Positions 43,078 through 55,600 of a stretch of 64,000 nucleotides of DNA are shown in pieces. The stretch's first letter is position 1. Every line of letters begins with the position of its first letter. Source of the DNA: Blepharisma stoltei (Eukaryota > Ciliophora > Heterotrichea > Heterotrichida > Blepharismidae); assembly GCA_914767885.1 (NCBI GenBank), contig CAJZBQ010000053.1, positions 1,924,866 to 1,988,865 on the forward strand, written 5' to 3'. A model generated the notes under the pieces. The model was given only the letters and a program-made list of their open reading frames with translations. It did not search any database and was not told the DNA's origin. Both the position numbers and the translations under genes were made by a program.

Positions 43078-43660
43078 AGTAATCTTTGAATCTCCTTTTT
43101 ACTAAAATTATATTTTAATAGTAAAACTAAATTAAATTTTAAGATTTATTCATTCGAAATTAAAATTTCTTTGGATTTTTAATAAATATTTAAAATTTTA
43201 ATAAATTGGATTGCGACAAAGGTTTTTTAAATGATGAAAATTAAGTATTCTAGCAATATTTCCAATTAGAATCACTGAATTAATAGTATATTAGAATCTC
43301 ATCTTTTTTAATCTTTTTTTTTGAAATCAAATATATGATTTGAATTTCGAATCAGTTACACAAAATGTTTATTTCTGTCAGAACCTTATTAAATTCTTCC
43401 ATTTTAATTATATTTTATCATGCCCTTATACCAAAAAATAAAAACATTTTTGCAAATCTTGTCCCAATTTAGAAAAGAAATAAGTATCGATCTCGAACTA
43501 ATTTACTTTTCAAGCAATAGATTTAGCATATTATGTATAAAATTTCCATTGATATATGAGCCTCTTCATAAGTATTTGCTCTTATATTTTCTTATTATGC
43601 GTCACTATAGCTCCTTAAACCATAATAGTTATTCAAATTGCTTATCAAAATATTAAAACT
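43078..43660. other. Intergenic region before PKG paralogue 2
   Basis: AT-rich; a 78-codon ORF at 43420-43656 is Leu/Ile/Tyr-rich without recognisable features and probably random. Confidence 0.4.
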
Positions 43661-46600
43661 ATGGGAATGTGCATGCATGTCCCAAAGCAAAAAAGCGGAA
43701 GCATAATTCAAACAACTCCTCAAATTCAGCCAAGCCGCAAAATTATATCTGCTCAAGAAGAGAGAGTTAATTAGGGCGCGAATACGGGGGATATATTCAG
43801 GCCCTAATCAGTCAAGCTCAGCTTCCCGCTTCATGTAGCGCTAGGCACTAAAACTACCCACGCCCTTTTAATTCTGCACCACATAAAATAATCACGTCAT
43901 ATGCCGAACGAGGAGACTCATCAGAACCTGCTTGAAAAAAATCAACAAAGGATCTCTTAGTGCTCAGGATATGTGGTGAGGGAAACCCAATCAGTCCAAG
44001 CCAGCACCCTATCCGGAGACTTCCTCCACTGCAAGTCCATAGCCCCTCCAAATGCCAGCACAATTCACTGACCCTTGAAGCTCCGGACCTTCTTTCGCCG
44101 CCATCTCTAATGGTGAAAAGTCTACTCAAGATGAAGAAAAAGAGCTTACTGAAAATTTACGAAAACAGACAAAGTCAAGAATTCATATTAAAAAGAAAGC
44201 AGGTGTAACTACGTCTAAGTTTGAGATTGAAGACATTGTGGATGCACCAAATGCGTAATTAAATATGGCGTCTCAGCTTGAGCATGGCCAGGAGGTCATG
44301 CAATCTTCAAACAAATATTTAATTGTATCCGGCAAGTTTTAACAAGCTGGAGATAGGCAGCTATGCTAGAAAAGCAATTCCTGTTGTGTTAGGGCCAAGC
44401 CCTTGCCCATTTTCTGGTTTGGGTTTTACCTCAAGGACGAAGGAGACTTGAAGTTGGAAAGGAGTCGCCCAGCAAAGTCCTTACTCCCCCCCCTCGAAGT
44501 TCGACCAAGATTTTTTGGGTCGAACTTCGAGGGGGTTAAGAAAAATTTTTTTAAAAAAATTATATCGAATTTTTTTTATTATTTAAAAAAAACTCTTAAA
44601 ACATTAATTTTAAATTAAAAATTTTAAAAAACATTTGAGAAAAATTTTTATAGTGGTGAAGGGGTCAAGTTTTCGAGCTCTAATTTCAGAATTGAAAATT
44701 CAGTTAACTCTCTCCTTAATTAATCTACTGCCCTTAAAACAATTGGTCTTTTGAACTAATTCATAAGATCGAAAAAAATAATATTTTCCTAGTAAAATTA
44801 TATAGGTCTTGGTCGAACTTTGAGGGGGGTTTATTTTTCCAAAAAAATAGGAATTTTCCCTATATCTTGGTCGAACTTCGAGGGGGGGGGGAGTTAGGAT
44901 CTATCGGGCCATTCATCACTATGAAACCAGGAGTTACGGCCTGGGCTACAAGTTTTCCTTTTTGCCGACAGTCGGTCAGAAGATCAATTTTTTGGATTTT
45001 TTGGTGCAGGCAACCTCGACGCTGCAGCCTGAAGAAAGACCCCCGGAGCCTGTAGTCTGCCCACTCAAAATTGGAGTTGCTACGAAGTAGCAAGGAGGAG
45101 GTGACGGCCAGGCAATCCGCCTTTCAGGATATTCGAAAGTAGACGTTACCGTAAAGCGGATGAATCCCTTGGTGGTATCCTCGGTAACCGAGTTAACAAA
45201 GTGGACTCTAAACACCCTAATTAAGTGAGTAAGTAACGATGCACCGAATGCTATAATTACGGATCGCCCCAAAAGTCCATGAGACGTTGAAATAATCCAA
45301 AATTCATTGGATCATCATTTTATATTTATAGTTAGTTGATAATATTCTGAAATGATCCTGCATGCAAAGAATTTTCAGACTACCTCTAATTAATTTTCGC
45401 GATGTAGAATTTTTTTGACATGCAAAAATATGGCTGAGAGAAGCCCAATCAGGATAGTAGTCTCACTCCAGAGCAGCGCGATATGGTTGTGGAGCAGACG
45501 AAGCATTATTCAGTGTCCAAGAATGGAATAGTTTTCGAGCAGGGACAGCCAGGGACAAATTTTTTTGTGCTTGCTACAGGAATACTAGAAGTTATCATCG
45601 ATAATAATCAAGTAAATACTTTGAAATCAGGAGACAGCTTTGGAGAACTAGCTCTTCTCCACGACGCAGCAAGAAGTGCCACTATAAAGGCTCTTGAAAA
45701 CAGTACTCTGTGAGGCATCACAAGAAAAACATTTAGGACAGCCTTAGAAGCAATGAACTCAACTGCAAATCAAGAAAACATGCAGTTTATAAACAGTGTC
45801 CCATTATTCCAAATTCTAACCCCTGGGCAAAAAGAAGCACTAGTAAGCTCTTTAAATACACAAAAATTTGAAGTTAGGCAGAGAATTGTAAATGAAGGAG
45901 ATCCTGGGGATTTGTTTTACTTAATAATTGAAGGCTCTGTTTCTGTTACTAAAGAAGGCAGAGAACTAAGGATATCTGGCAGAGGAGACTACTTTGGTGA
46001 GCAATCACTGCTTTATAACTGCTTAAGGACTGCAAGTATAACAGCAATAACCCCTGTGAAATGTGTCGCTATAAATAGAGAAAAACTAAAAAATGCCTTA
46101 GGTGAGCAACTGCAAAGTATTCTTTACATTAATTCCCAAAGAATCGCCCTCGAAAAAAGTGAAGTTTTTTCTAAATTAAATAAAGACCAAATTGAGGAAA
46201 TAATAAAGCAAACGCATATTTTATCACACCCACTTAATGATATTGCAATTCCTTCTAATACAGAAAAAGGAAGATTTCTATGAATAATCCTGCAAGGAGA
46301 GCTATCAGACGGCCAAAGCAATTTTCATCCTTTTGACTGCATAGGAGATCAGGAACTACTTAACCCAAATGAAGGATTCTTTGAAAATGATGTGATTGCC
46401 CAAGAAGACGTAATTTTAGGAAAATTGTCGAAAATGGAAATTGAAACGATTTTAGGGACTAGCATACAAAAGGCAGCAACACAAAACGAAGCCATGCAGG
46501 TGCTGAAAGGGGTGTCAATACTGAAGAATTTATCGGTCGAAAAATTGAGAAGCTTAATAGATGTGCTTAAAGTAGTGGATTATTTCGATGGAGAAATTAT

Positions 46601-48372
46601 TGTCAGGCAAAATGATCCTGGGGACTCTTTTTTCATTGTGAAAGATGGGATAGTTGAAATCTATAAAGATGACCACATTGTGAGAACTATTGCGAAGTAT
46701 GATTATTTTGGAGAAAGATCAGCTCTTTTCAATGAAGTAAGATCAGCTACTGTAAAAGCAAAAGGCAATGTTGCCTGCTGGGTCTTGCATCAAACAGAAT
46801 TTTTGAATTTAATCGATAGCAAAGTGCGGACTTTATTAACCAAAAGAATTCAGCTCCAAGACTCAAAGATAAAATTCACTGATTTAAGAGTAATCCGAAC
46901 AATCGGCAAAGGTATGTTTGGGATCGTGTTTCTGGTTATGCATAAAAATAACAGAAATGTATTTGCCTTGAAAACCGTAGAAAGGAAAAAAATTGACCGC
47001 TTTTCTATACATGCAAACTTAGTTCTTGAAAGGAAAATTCTTTTACAATTAGATCACATTATGATTGTAAAGTTAGTGAGAACTTTCAAAGATGAAAAGA
47101 GGCTTTATTTTCTGACTGAATTCGTAAGAGGAATGGACCTTTTTGATGTTTTACGCAAACAGTTTTTATTAAATGAATTAGATGCAAGATTTTACACTGC
47201 TTGCTTAATTACTATTCTTATATATCTTCATGAGAGAGATATAATCTACAGAGACTTAAAGCCTGAGAATGTGATTATTGATGAAGATGGGTATCCAAAA
47301 CTCATTGACTTTGGGACTGCTAAATTTATTAGTGGGAGAACTTATTCACTCGTAGGAACTCCTCACTATATGGCACCTGAAGTGATTATCTGCAAAGGAT
47401 ATACAGTTGCAGCTGATTATTGGAGCTTAGGCATTATGCTTTATGAGTTCCAGTGCGGAAGGCTTCCTTTTGGAGAAGAAGATAACGATCCAACTGCAGT
47501 TTATGAAAAAATTTTAGAGCATGATTTGATGTTTCCTGATTGGTTTGATAAGAAATCAAGCTCAAAGAATTTTATAAAACAGCTGCTTACTTCCCACCCT
47601 CATAAGAATCATACATGTAGATTTTGATTAAAATAGCAAAATATTTTGAAATACAATTATTATCATGAAGCTCTCATTTGAAAATAAATTTTTAGTTTAG
47701 TTTCAATATTCAATTACAGGAAGAGCTAGCATAAATCCTGCAATGAGAAATTCAGGAACTTCTGAAAAATTGAAAAATAATCCATGGCTAAGCTCAATAA
47801 ACTGGGATAGGTTATCAAATAAACAAATAAAAGCTCCTTTTATACCTACTCTTTTTGATTTAGGATTAGATGATTTTTATAATCCTGATGAAACCGCAGA
47901 TGAAGTAATAAGTAGAGAAGAAGCTCTAGATGCTTCACTTTCACTTACTCCCCCCCTCCGTGAGTGAACAAAAAAATTTTGTTCACTCAATGAGGGGCTA
48001 ATTTTTTTTTTTAAAAACAATTTATATATAAATTTTATAAAAAACTTTTTTCGAATTTAAAAAAATCCTAATTCGCAAAAATTGGAAAGCAAATATTAAT
48101 TAATTTGCAAAATTTATTTTTAAAAAGCAATTCGTTTAAAATTCAACAGAATTAGCTCTAGATTTCATTATACTAATTATTCATTTATATATCAAAATTT
48201 TTTTTCCATAAAAAATTTCTCTATTAAAAAAAAAATTTTTTTTTTGTTCGCTCACGGAGGGTTTTTCGGCAAAAAATAGGGATTTTTCTAATGGTTTTGC
48301 TCACTCACGGAGGGGGGAGTTAGGGTAAAGCATAAACCTCCTCCATCGACAAATTGGGATGAGGACTTTTAA
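43661..48372 (+). CDS. PKG: cGMP-dependent protein kinase, four-CNB alveolate type (paralogue 2)
   Basis: Coding parts: 43661-43758, 44132-44254, 45252-45320, 45455-47587, 47727-47945 and 48321-48372. The N-terminus is MGMCMHVPKQKSG. Cyclic-nucleotide sites FGELALLHDAARSAT, FGEQSLLYNCLRTAS and FGERSALFNEVRSAT flank a degenerate one. Kinase: GKGMFGIV, FALKTV, YRDLKPEN, DFGTAK, GTPHYMAPEV; tail …STNWDEDF. Trp at 45711-45713 is TGA where paralogue 1 has TGG. Five separate inserts sit at positions different from those in paralogue 1, so they arose after the duplication. Same predicted role as paralogue 1; membrane targeting by acylation is likely for both. Confidence 0.9.
43759..44120 (-). mobile_element. 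SINE-like insert with ~11-bp target-site duplication
   Basis: Flanked by TCTGCTCAAGA (43748-43758) and TCTACTCAAGA (44121-44131), one mismatch. GC-rich, 362 bp, spacing not a multiple of three. Removal gives ISAQDEEKELTENL in PKG2. Confidence 0.7.
44255..45237 (+). mobile_element. SINE-like insert with 14-bp duplication, hosting a nested MITE
   Basis: Flanked by GATGCACCAAATGC (44241-44254) and GATGCACCGAATGC (45238-45251). Starts GTAATTAAATATGG and ends in a GTGAGTAAGTAA tail. Shares its start and an internal block with the element at 1509-1852. Without the nested MITE C it is about 570 bp. Removal restores VDAPNAIITDRPKS, colinear with paralogue 1. Confidence 0.8.
44482..44894 (+). mobile_element. 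MITE family C, nested in SINE-like insert
   Basis: 413 bp, TA-flanked (44482-44483, 44895-44896). Left hairpin CCTCGAAGTTCGACC and complement; right end has two direct arms TCTTGGTCGAACTT(C/T)GAGG around 44808 and 44864. Same layout as family A but unrelated arm sequence. Confidence 0.85.
45321..45454. other. IES in PKG2 (134 bp)
   Basis: TA at 45321-45322 and 45455-45456, matching phase. Removal gives LDHHFSSLTPEQRD, aligned with SSLFSSLPEENLR in paralogue 1. Confidence 0.88.
47588..47726. other. IES in PKG2 kinase C-lobe (139 bp)
   Basis: TA at 47588-47589 and 47727-47728. Removal gives IKQLLSINPAMRNSG, matching IEMLLSKNPSMRG in paralogue 1; unexcised sequence stops at a TAG near 47635. 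Confidence 0.9.
47946..48320 (+). mobile_element. MITE family A (IES) in PKG2
   Basis: 375 bp between TAs 47946-47947 and 48321-48322. Left hairpin CCTCCGTGAGTGAACA with complement, right arms near 48247 and 48300. Excision is in frame (DASLSL/RVKHKPPPS) and reaches the conserved WDEDF end. Confidence 0.92.
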
Positions 48373-48492
48373 ATGTAATTTTCTTTACTAAATGCTGATT
48401 TTAATTTATTTCATCAATTACTTAAAATTTTAAAAGTCCCCATTTTATTCGCAATAGCCTTTAATGACCCATTTTTATAATAAATTCTAAAT

Positions 48493-49242
48493 ATGCAACG
48501 TGACAACACTCCAAACCGTCAAAGATCTTCTTCTAAAGACCAGCATCTTGAAATGCCCCTGTATTCTCGTCAAGTGAACTATTACAACTCAGTCAAGTCC
48601 ATCCTGGCTGATGTTCACTCTTACTACCTTACTGTAATCCAAAATAAAAACAAGCTCTTACGTCAAAGAGGTTTAACCTTTGACAAGCAAGAAGAAGCCA
48701 CCCATAAGAAATTCGAGCAAGAAAAATCAAAACAGCTTCACGATCAGCATATCTTTTTCCACAAAGTAGTCAACGAGTATATCAAAGACCAAACTTCATG
48801 GAAAAATTTATATGAGCAGCTCCAAAACGACTATCAAGCATTGATCAGCTCTCATGAAATGCTTAAAGCTGAGCATGAAATGAACTTAAAATCGTTTAAA
48901 AAGAGCGAGTCGAGCACTGAAGAATCAAGTGGGAACGTTAGTGTTAGAGAGTCTTTTAACAACAAAGAATTAGATGCAAGCTACATAAGCTTTACTTGCT
49001 CAGAAAATTCTCCCCTAGTTCAGTCGCCTGTAAGCCAAGGAAAGCTTGAATCCAAATTTGGGACTCCGCAGTTCGTAAGAATCGAGACACAGGAGAGCAT
49101 GGCAGAAAAGATAAAAATGTATAATCAGCTTGACTCTATTGAAAGGAATAGGACGAAAGTTTTGAATCAATCGTTTGATTTCGCTGGAAGGTGTTTGTTT
49201 CCAGCTCAGAGTGAAAATGGTAGAATGTCATTGAATTACTAA
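48493..49242 (+). CDS. Unknown coiled-coil protein (249 aa)
   Basis: Starts MQRDNTPNRQRSSSKDQHLE. The central helix KKFEQEKSKQLHDQHIFFHKVVNEYIKDQ is likely a coiled coil; the second half is Ser/Glu-rich (SESSTEESSGNVSV) and probably disordered. No TGA codons, introns or inserts. Family not recognised. It lies between PKG2 and the guanylyl cyclase gene on the same strand. Confidence 0.7.
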   Translation: MQRDNTPNRQRSSSKDQHLEMPLYSRQVNYYNSVKSILADVHSYYLTVIQNKNKLLRQRGLTFDKQEEATHKKFEQEKSKQLHDQHIFFHKVVNEYIKDQTSWKNLYEQLQNDYQALISSHEMLKAEHEMNLKSFKKSESSTEESSGNVSVRESFNNKELDASYISFTCSENSPLVQSPVSQGKLESKFGTPQFVRIETQESMAEKIKMYNQLDSIERNRTKVLNQSFDFAGRCLFPAQSENGRMSLNY

Positions 49243-49618
49243 TTATTAAGGTAATTGTTTTATTTTAAGTAAGTCTATTTCTTAAGACATTAAAATTTAT
49301 CTGTCTTTCAGTTTATCTTGTTTTTCTTTCAAAGTTAAAAACAAATATAAAAATATTTTCTATTTTCTATGATAGAATGCATTTTTCCCATTAATATAAT
49401 GAGAAAAATATTTCCTTAATATCAAGTAATAAAGGCAGATTTCTTATAACTGTTTCCTTAAATAAAAGGGGTTTCATGTTTTGACCATAGGACTTAGAAT
49501 ACTGGAAAATGTTCCTACCCACTTCTTTCTCTGCTTTTTTCTTTCTTTTTCTTTTTTACGAATAATGCACAAACTTTTTTTATCAAATATATTTTATAAA
49601 TTCGATCAAAAATCAAGA
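49243..49618. other. Intergenic region before the ATPase-cyclase gene
   Basis: AT-rich 376-bp spacer, presumably promoter of the long gene; no motif recognised. The frame stays open upstream of ATG 49619 to 49481, but that part looks non-coding. Confidence 0.4.
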
Positions 49619-52600
49619 ATGGCACACAAAACCCAAGATGAAGATTACAGGGATATAGTTCTCCAAGGTACAGCGCCTGTATCAATTTCAAATTTTGCTA
49701 CAAACAAAATTAACACCTGAGATTTCAACCCTCTTAGCCTTTGTAATAATCTGATACTACTGCAGTTTAAAAAATTATCAAATGTTTGATTTTTATTTGT
49801 TTCAATAGTAGAGCTCTCGATAAATACTCATTACTGGTGCACAATATTTTTATTTAGCTTGGTAATTTTGATCAATCTTTTAAGGGAAAGTTCAAGGTAT
49901 TATTGAACTTATAAAAATGACTTAAGACTGAACAAAAGGCAAGTTCCTGTCTGAAATGGAACGGATTTTATTGATAAATCCTGAGAAGATCTTTTGGTGG
50001 GCGAAATCATATTGCTTCATGATAATGACATTGCTCCTGCTGATATACTGGTTTTAGCTTGTGGAAATCAGGAATGCGAATGCTATGTGGATACTTTTGA
50101 GGTGCTTGGGGAGCGTAATTTGAGAGTAAAAGAGTCAATTAAAAGTATTCAAGGAATTATTAATTCCAATGAAGTCGTAAAAGCTTCACAATGTTTAAAA
50201 AAACTAAATGAGATCGTCAAAGTTTCTCACCCTAAAAAAAATTTCAAAAAATTCCAAGGCAAAATAAATATCAGGTCTCCAAAGCCTGAGCTTATTTCTT
50301 ATAAAAATTACATAATGAGAGGAGAAATGATTGTGAATTCTGGCTGAATTTTTGCATTTGTTATATATACAGGCATAGAAACAAAAGTATATATAAATTC
50401 TCAGCCCAACATGAAATTGTCATATTTTGACAAAAGAATAAACTCAATTGTGCTGGCGATGCTAGTTGTTATTGCAATTTTAATAAGTGTGGAGGTTATT
50501 TTAGGAGCAGTGTTTGAATCTAAGCGGCCAGCAGCCGATAGCACAAATTGGTTGATATTAAATTCTATTTTTCTTGTCCATGAAATGATCCCAACAAGCT
50601 TATTCTTGTGTATAGAGATTGCAAGAACCCTTCAAGCAATATTGATTGCTAAGAAATATCCTGGAATAAAATTTAGCAAAGGATTTATGACAGAAGACTT
50701 AGGACAGATCGAATATGTTTTATTAGACAAAACTGGAACTCTGACAAAAAATGAACTTGAAGTCAAAGTATGTATTATTGGTGACGAATACTATTGAAAT
50801 GACTCAGCTGATGAAACAAACGATATTGAGTTAAGTTAAAATTTTCAGGCCATAAGCGCATAGACCACTAGCCTGCCTATCTCGCTTAAACCCACCTAGC
50901 CCACCTAACCTAAAGATTAGTTATTTAGGTTAGAACCACCTCTTGAGGATGCCCCGCTAGTCCCGATAAGCAAAGACTAATAAGTGGGAGGTTAAGCAGT
51001 CTAGCTATCTGGCATAGACAGGGAAGCCTTATGGAAGAAACAAAGCTGATATCTTCGGCAGGCTTCTTAAATCCGAAGAAGCGACAGAGGCACTATTTTA
51101 AGCTTCATATGGAGAGGTCCTACCTGCTCTAAAGCGATTGTGCCTTGAATTCAGCTCTCTTCAGCATAACCATTTTATTTCTTAAACGACATTGAGGAAT
51201 GTGAATCTCCCAGAAGTGAAGCTAATTGAAACTCGCTTAACCCTACAACAAAATCTGATCGGCTGCATTTTTCTAGCTTAAAGCATGAAGTCATTAAATA
51301 TTCATCAATCAATGATAATATAAAATATTTCTTATGATGCATGTCCCTCTGCAATCATGCTTATCCAGACTCAGAAACTGACTTCACAGCAATTTGTGAG
51401 TATGATAAAGTGCTAGCAAAATGTGCCCAAAAACTTGGATTAAATATGATTATAAGAACTCAATCCACTACTGTAATAGATATTAACGGAGTTCCAAGCA
51501 CTTTTAAAATACTTGGAGATTTGCCGTATTCTCCTGACCAAAAAAGAACTATGATTTTGGTTTCATGTCCAAATTTTTCTGGATCAATTCTTTTCGCTAA
51601 AGGAGATAAAGCTGAGATGCTTGATTTGTTTGATATAAGTGGCGAATCAAAATTCTTGATTGAAGAATATACATTATCAAGAAAGTTAATTGGTATGAGA
51701 ACAGTGGTTTTTGGGTATAAAGTTTTGTCAAATTCGAAAACTGAAGAATTTATTACTGATTATAAAAACGCAAGGCTATCACCAATCAATAAAACTGGCA
51801 AAATTGAAAGCGTGTTCGAAAAGTATCAGAACAATTTAAGCTACCTTGGAATTGTAGGGATAGAAGATGCTTTAACAGAAGGTGCTCAGGAAGCTATTAA
51901 GACCTTAGAAAAAGCAGGCCTTAAGTTTTGGTTACTTTCAGGCGATGACGAAGAAAGTTCATTACGTGCAGGGGTTGGGTCTTCAATGTTCGAAGAGAAT
52001 GTCCGAATCATAAGGATGGCAGATTTCAAGTCAGAGCAAGACTGCATAGAATGCATGGTAGATCACATCCAAAGCTGTATATATCATGATGAAGCAATAC
52101 CAAATGAGCACAATGAAGTCTCCCTAGTAGATTCAGAGCACGATACTTATAATGTCAAATGCAAAATTAGATCAGAGCCAATGTTCTTTTCTAGCAAAGA
52201 CGACCTCAAACTATTTCATAGCACAAGCGACCACCCAATAAAAATTAAAGAGCCAGACCATGCAAATCCTGAATTCAAAAGAATAATGCTGCCGCTAGTT
52301 ACTAACAAAATCAAGCCAAAAGTGTCTCTCTCAAAGTCATTCAACCATCAAGCAGTCTATTATGTCCTTTCTATACATGGAGAGACTTTAGATTTTGCGC
52401 TTAAGTCTCATGATAGTCGAAAATATTTTATCTCATTATTATTCGCTGCAAAATCAGTGCTCTTTCATTCTCTTTTACCACAGCAGAAGAGAAAAATTGT
52501 AAAATTGCTGAAAAGCAGTTCGTCTTTTTCCTGTCGCTGTTGAAGGGAGGCACTTCAACACCGATCGACTCCAAGGAGCTGATCTTTGGAATCTAATCAC

Positions 52601-55600
52601 TCGTAGGAGGCTAGCAGAAACCCAGAAGCTGCCAACTCAAGACAAAACTCGCAAGGAAAGGAGGAGGCAGAAGATACTGGAAGTGGCATCGTCTTCTTGG
52701 AAAAGACCCTCTGGGCTGAAGTCGAAAAGAGAATGAACTTTCTGTATCAAAGGTCTTTGATGACTGTGCCACCAATATGACTAAGGCCTGACTTTAATAG
52801 CCTAACCTAACCTGCTGAAAAGCAGTTTTCAATTTAAGCCTACTGTTTTGACAGTTGGGGATGGAAGTGATGACATAGGGATGTTGCAAGAAGCCCATGT
52901 AGGAATTTCACTTCTTAGAAGCAACTGCCCAGATGCGGAAAATTCCAGTGACGTGGTTATAACAGATTTTTGACAGCTGAGAGATCTGGTTTTGTATGAA
53001 GGATACAATAATTATTTTAGGTTCTCTGCCATGATTTTACTTGGCTTTTATTCAAAATCCCTGATGACGTTCATCAAATTTTTTTATAACGTTTTGTACA
53101 ATTACTCTGCTATTCAATTATTTTCGTATGATTTAGAGTTGATATATGAGCTTTTAATCACAACAATCCCTATAATTGCTATTGGCCTATATGAAAAGAG
53201 GAGATCATTTAGAGAAATTATAGAAAAGCCTCAACTTTACTGTAGTGGAATTTATAGAACAGCTTTTACTTGGAAAAAGTTGTTATTAGTCACATCTGCT
53301 GGCTTATTTCAGGGTTTCATAATTATTGCTTTAGTTTGCGCAGCAACTGGGGAAATTATGACAAAAGAAGGCTACACCTGCAGTTTAGATTTACTTGGCT
53401 TTACTTTATTTATTATTATGTCAGTCACATTTTTTTTAATAGCTTTCTTATACACAAGCACGTGGAATAAATACACAATTGGCTGCCCTGCAATAGTAAT
53501 TGTTTTATCCTCAATCTTTATATTGTTTCTTACATATGGCATAATTCCCAATGATAGTTTGATAGGAATTTCAGAGATGGTTGGCTTATCACCATTAGTA
53601 TGGATGCTGATGATTTTTATCCCCCTGATAATGAACATAATATCGGACGTTGCTCGGATTACCATTTTTGATTACTTGAAGAATAATTCTGAAAAATATA
53701 AAGATTCGAAAGATTTGAGCATAGAGCCTTCAGTTGAATCAAGATTGAAATATTATAACACCTGCTTACTCTCCCACTCTGTGAGAACAAAAAATTCTGC
53801 AATTAACGGAGTATTTTTTTTAATTTATATAGTAAATTTTGCGTATTCGTAATATTGAAAAGTAAAAATTAATTTTTATTAATAAAATTTTATGTTTAGA
53901 ATGCAAGCTGTTCAAAATTTAACAGGATTAGCAGAGATTTTTTTGTTTATATAAAAATTTTAAATTAAGAATTTTTCTAATGGATATTCGGCTCTATGTC
54001 AAACAATCGGTAATTTTGATAGTGCGAACGAAGCACATTTGATTGAAATTTTGCAAGTCATATAAAATTCGGTCGAAAATAACGGGTTTTGCAGCTAAGT
54101 GTCTCACTATCAAAAAATTGTACTAATTTTTAACCAAATGCACTTTGGTGAAATATACACTATCAAAATACACAGTCATCGGACCTGAACCCTTTTTTGA
54201 TCGTTCACGGTGGGGAGTTAGGAGATGTTTATGTAAATTCATATGAATGAAAAGAAAAGAGTATGGAAAATACCTTTGATTTTAATAAGTTTATGCTGAA
54301 GTTTTCTTCTAAGTTCAGAGAAAAAAGCTATCAGGAAACTGTGAGCGAAACAAATTTGGCATTTTATAGGACTTTAATGATTTTAAAGATGCTTGCAATG
54401 GTATCTTTTGTTTTGTATAGGATCTACCAACTTATAGATGATATTAATCCATCGTGGGATTGATTATATATTATAATACCTGAAGCCATCATCTTATTAG
54501 TTTGCTTTACTGACTATTTCAAGAAGTATATGAAATGCATCATAATGCTTGACTATTTAATTTTCAATTTCCAAGTCCTTTCAATTGGTTCATCAACTTA
54601 TATAGGATCGTCAGCTCCAATTGTTTTAGTCTTTTTCATGTTAGGATTCAGCCAATTCTGAATGGAAATGCAAATTTGCAGTTTAATTTATATTTCGACA
54701 TCATTTACTTGCATTACATTTTATTTCAATAATCAAGGGTTTGATCAATTCTCATGAATAACAGTCTCTATTGAATATATGATTTTTATGATTGGGATTT
54801 TCTTCACTTCCTCTCTAGTCAGCTACAATTTAGACAAAACCAAAAGATCAGAGTACATTGTCACTGAAAATGTTCAAATTGAGGTCAATAAGCCACTTAC
54901 TCCCCCCCTTCGTTAGTAAACAGAACCATTGGAAAAATCCCAATTTTTGCCCAAAAAAAAAATTTTATGAGAAAGTGATAATTAGTAAAATGAAATCTGT
55001 AGCTAATTCTACTTAATTTTAAACAATTTGCATTTTAAAACATAAATTTAACAAATTAAATAAATATTTGCTTTACAATTTTGCGAATTGGGATGTTTTT
55101 AAATTTCGAAAAAAAATTTACTTCAAAAATTATATGTAAATTTTTTTAAAAAGCATTAGCCCCACAGCGAATAAACAAAATTTTTTTGTTTGCTCACGGA
55201 GGTAGGGAGTTAGCATACTCAATTTGCTATTACCTACAAGTGTCTCTAAAAGAGTGAAAAACGGTGACAGGTCTATTGCAGAAGATCAAGGCATCGTGAG
55301 TGTAATTTTTTGCGATATGAACAACTTTGATTCAATTGTGGCAAATTACTCGCCTCAAGAACTAACTGCTTTTCTTGATGAGGTTTTTGGTAAATTTGAT
55401 AAATTGTGTGAGCAATCAGGTGTATACTTATTTACCAAGAATAGCCCACTAAGGAACATTTTTTGGTTGGTTGGACAATAGCTGGCTTGCCAAATTCGTT
55501 GGCATGCCATATTTTCTGGCTAACCAAATTTAAGAATGGCGAACCAAACAATACTCCTTAGTGGGTTATTCTTGGCAAACAGGCATATCTAAAATAGAAA

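Noticed and set aside
43420-43656. 78-codon ORF before PKG2
   Set aside because: Biased to AT-rich codons, no features, ends just before the PKG2 start.
44860-45272. Overlapping ORFs on both strands
   Set aside because: Inside the SINE-like insert in PKG2; no protein features.
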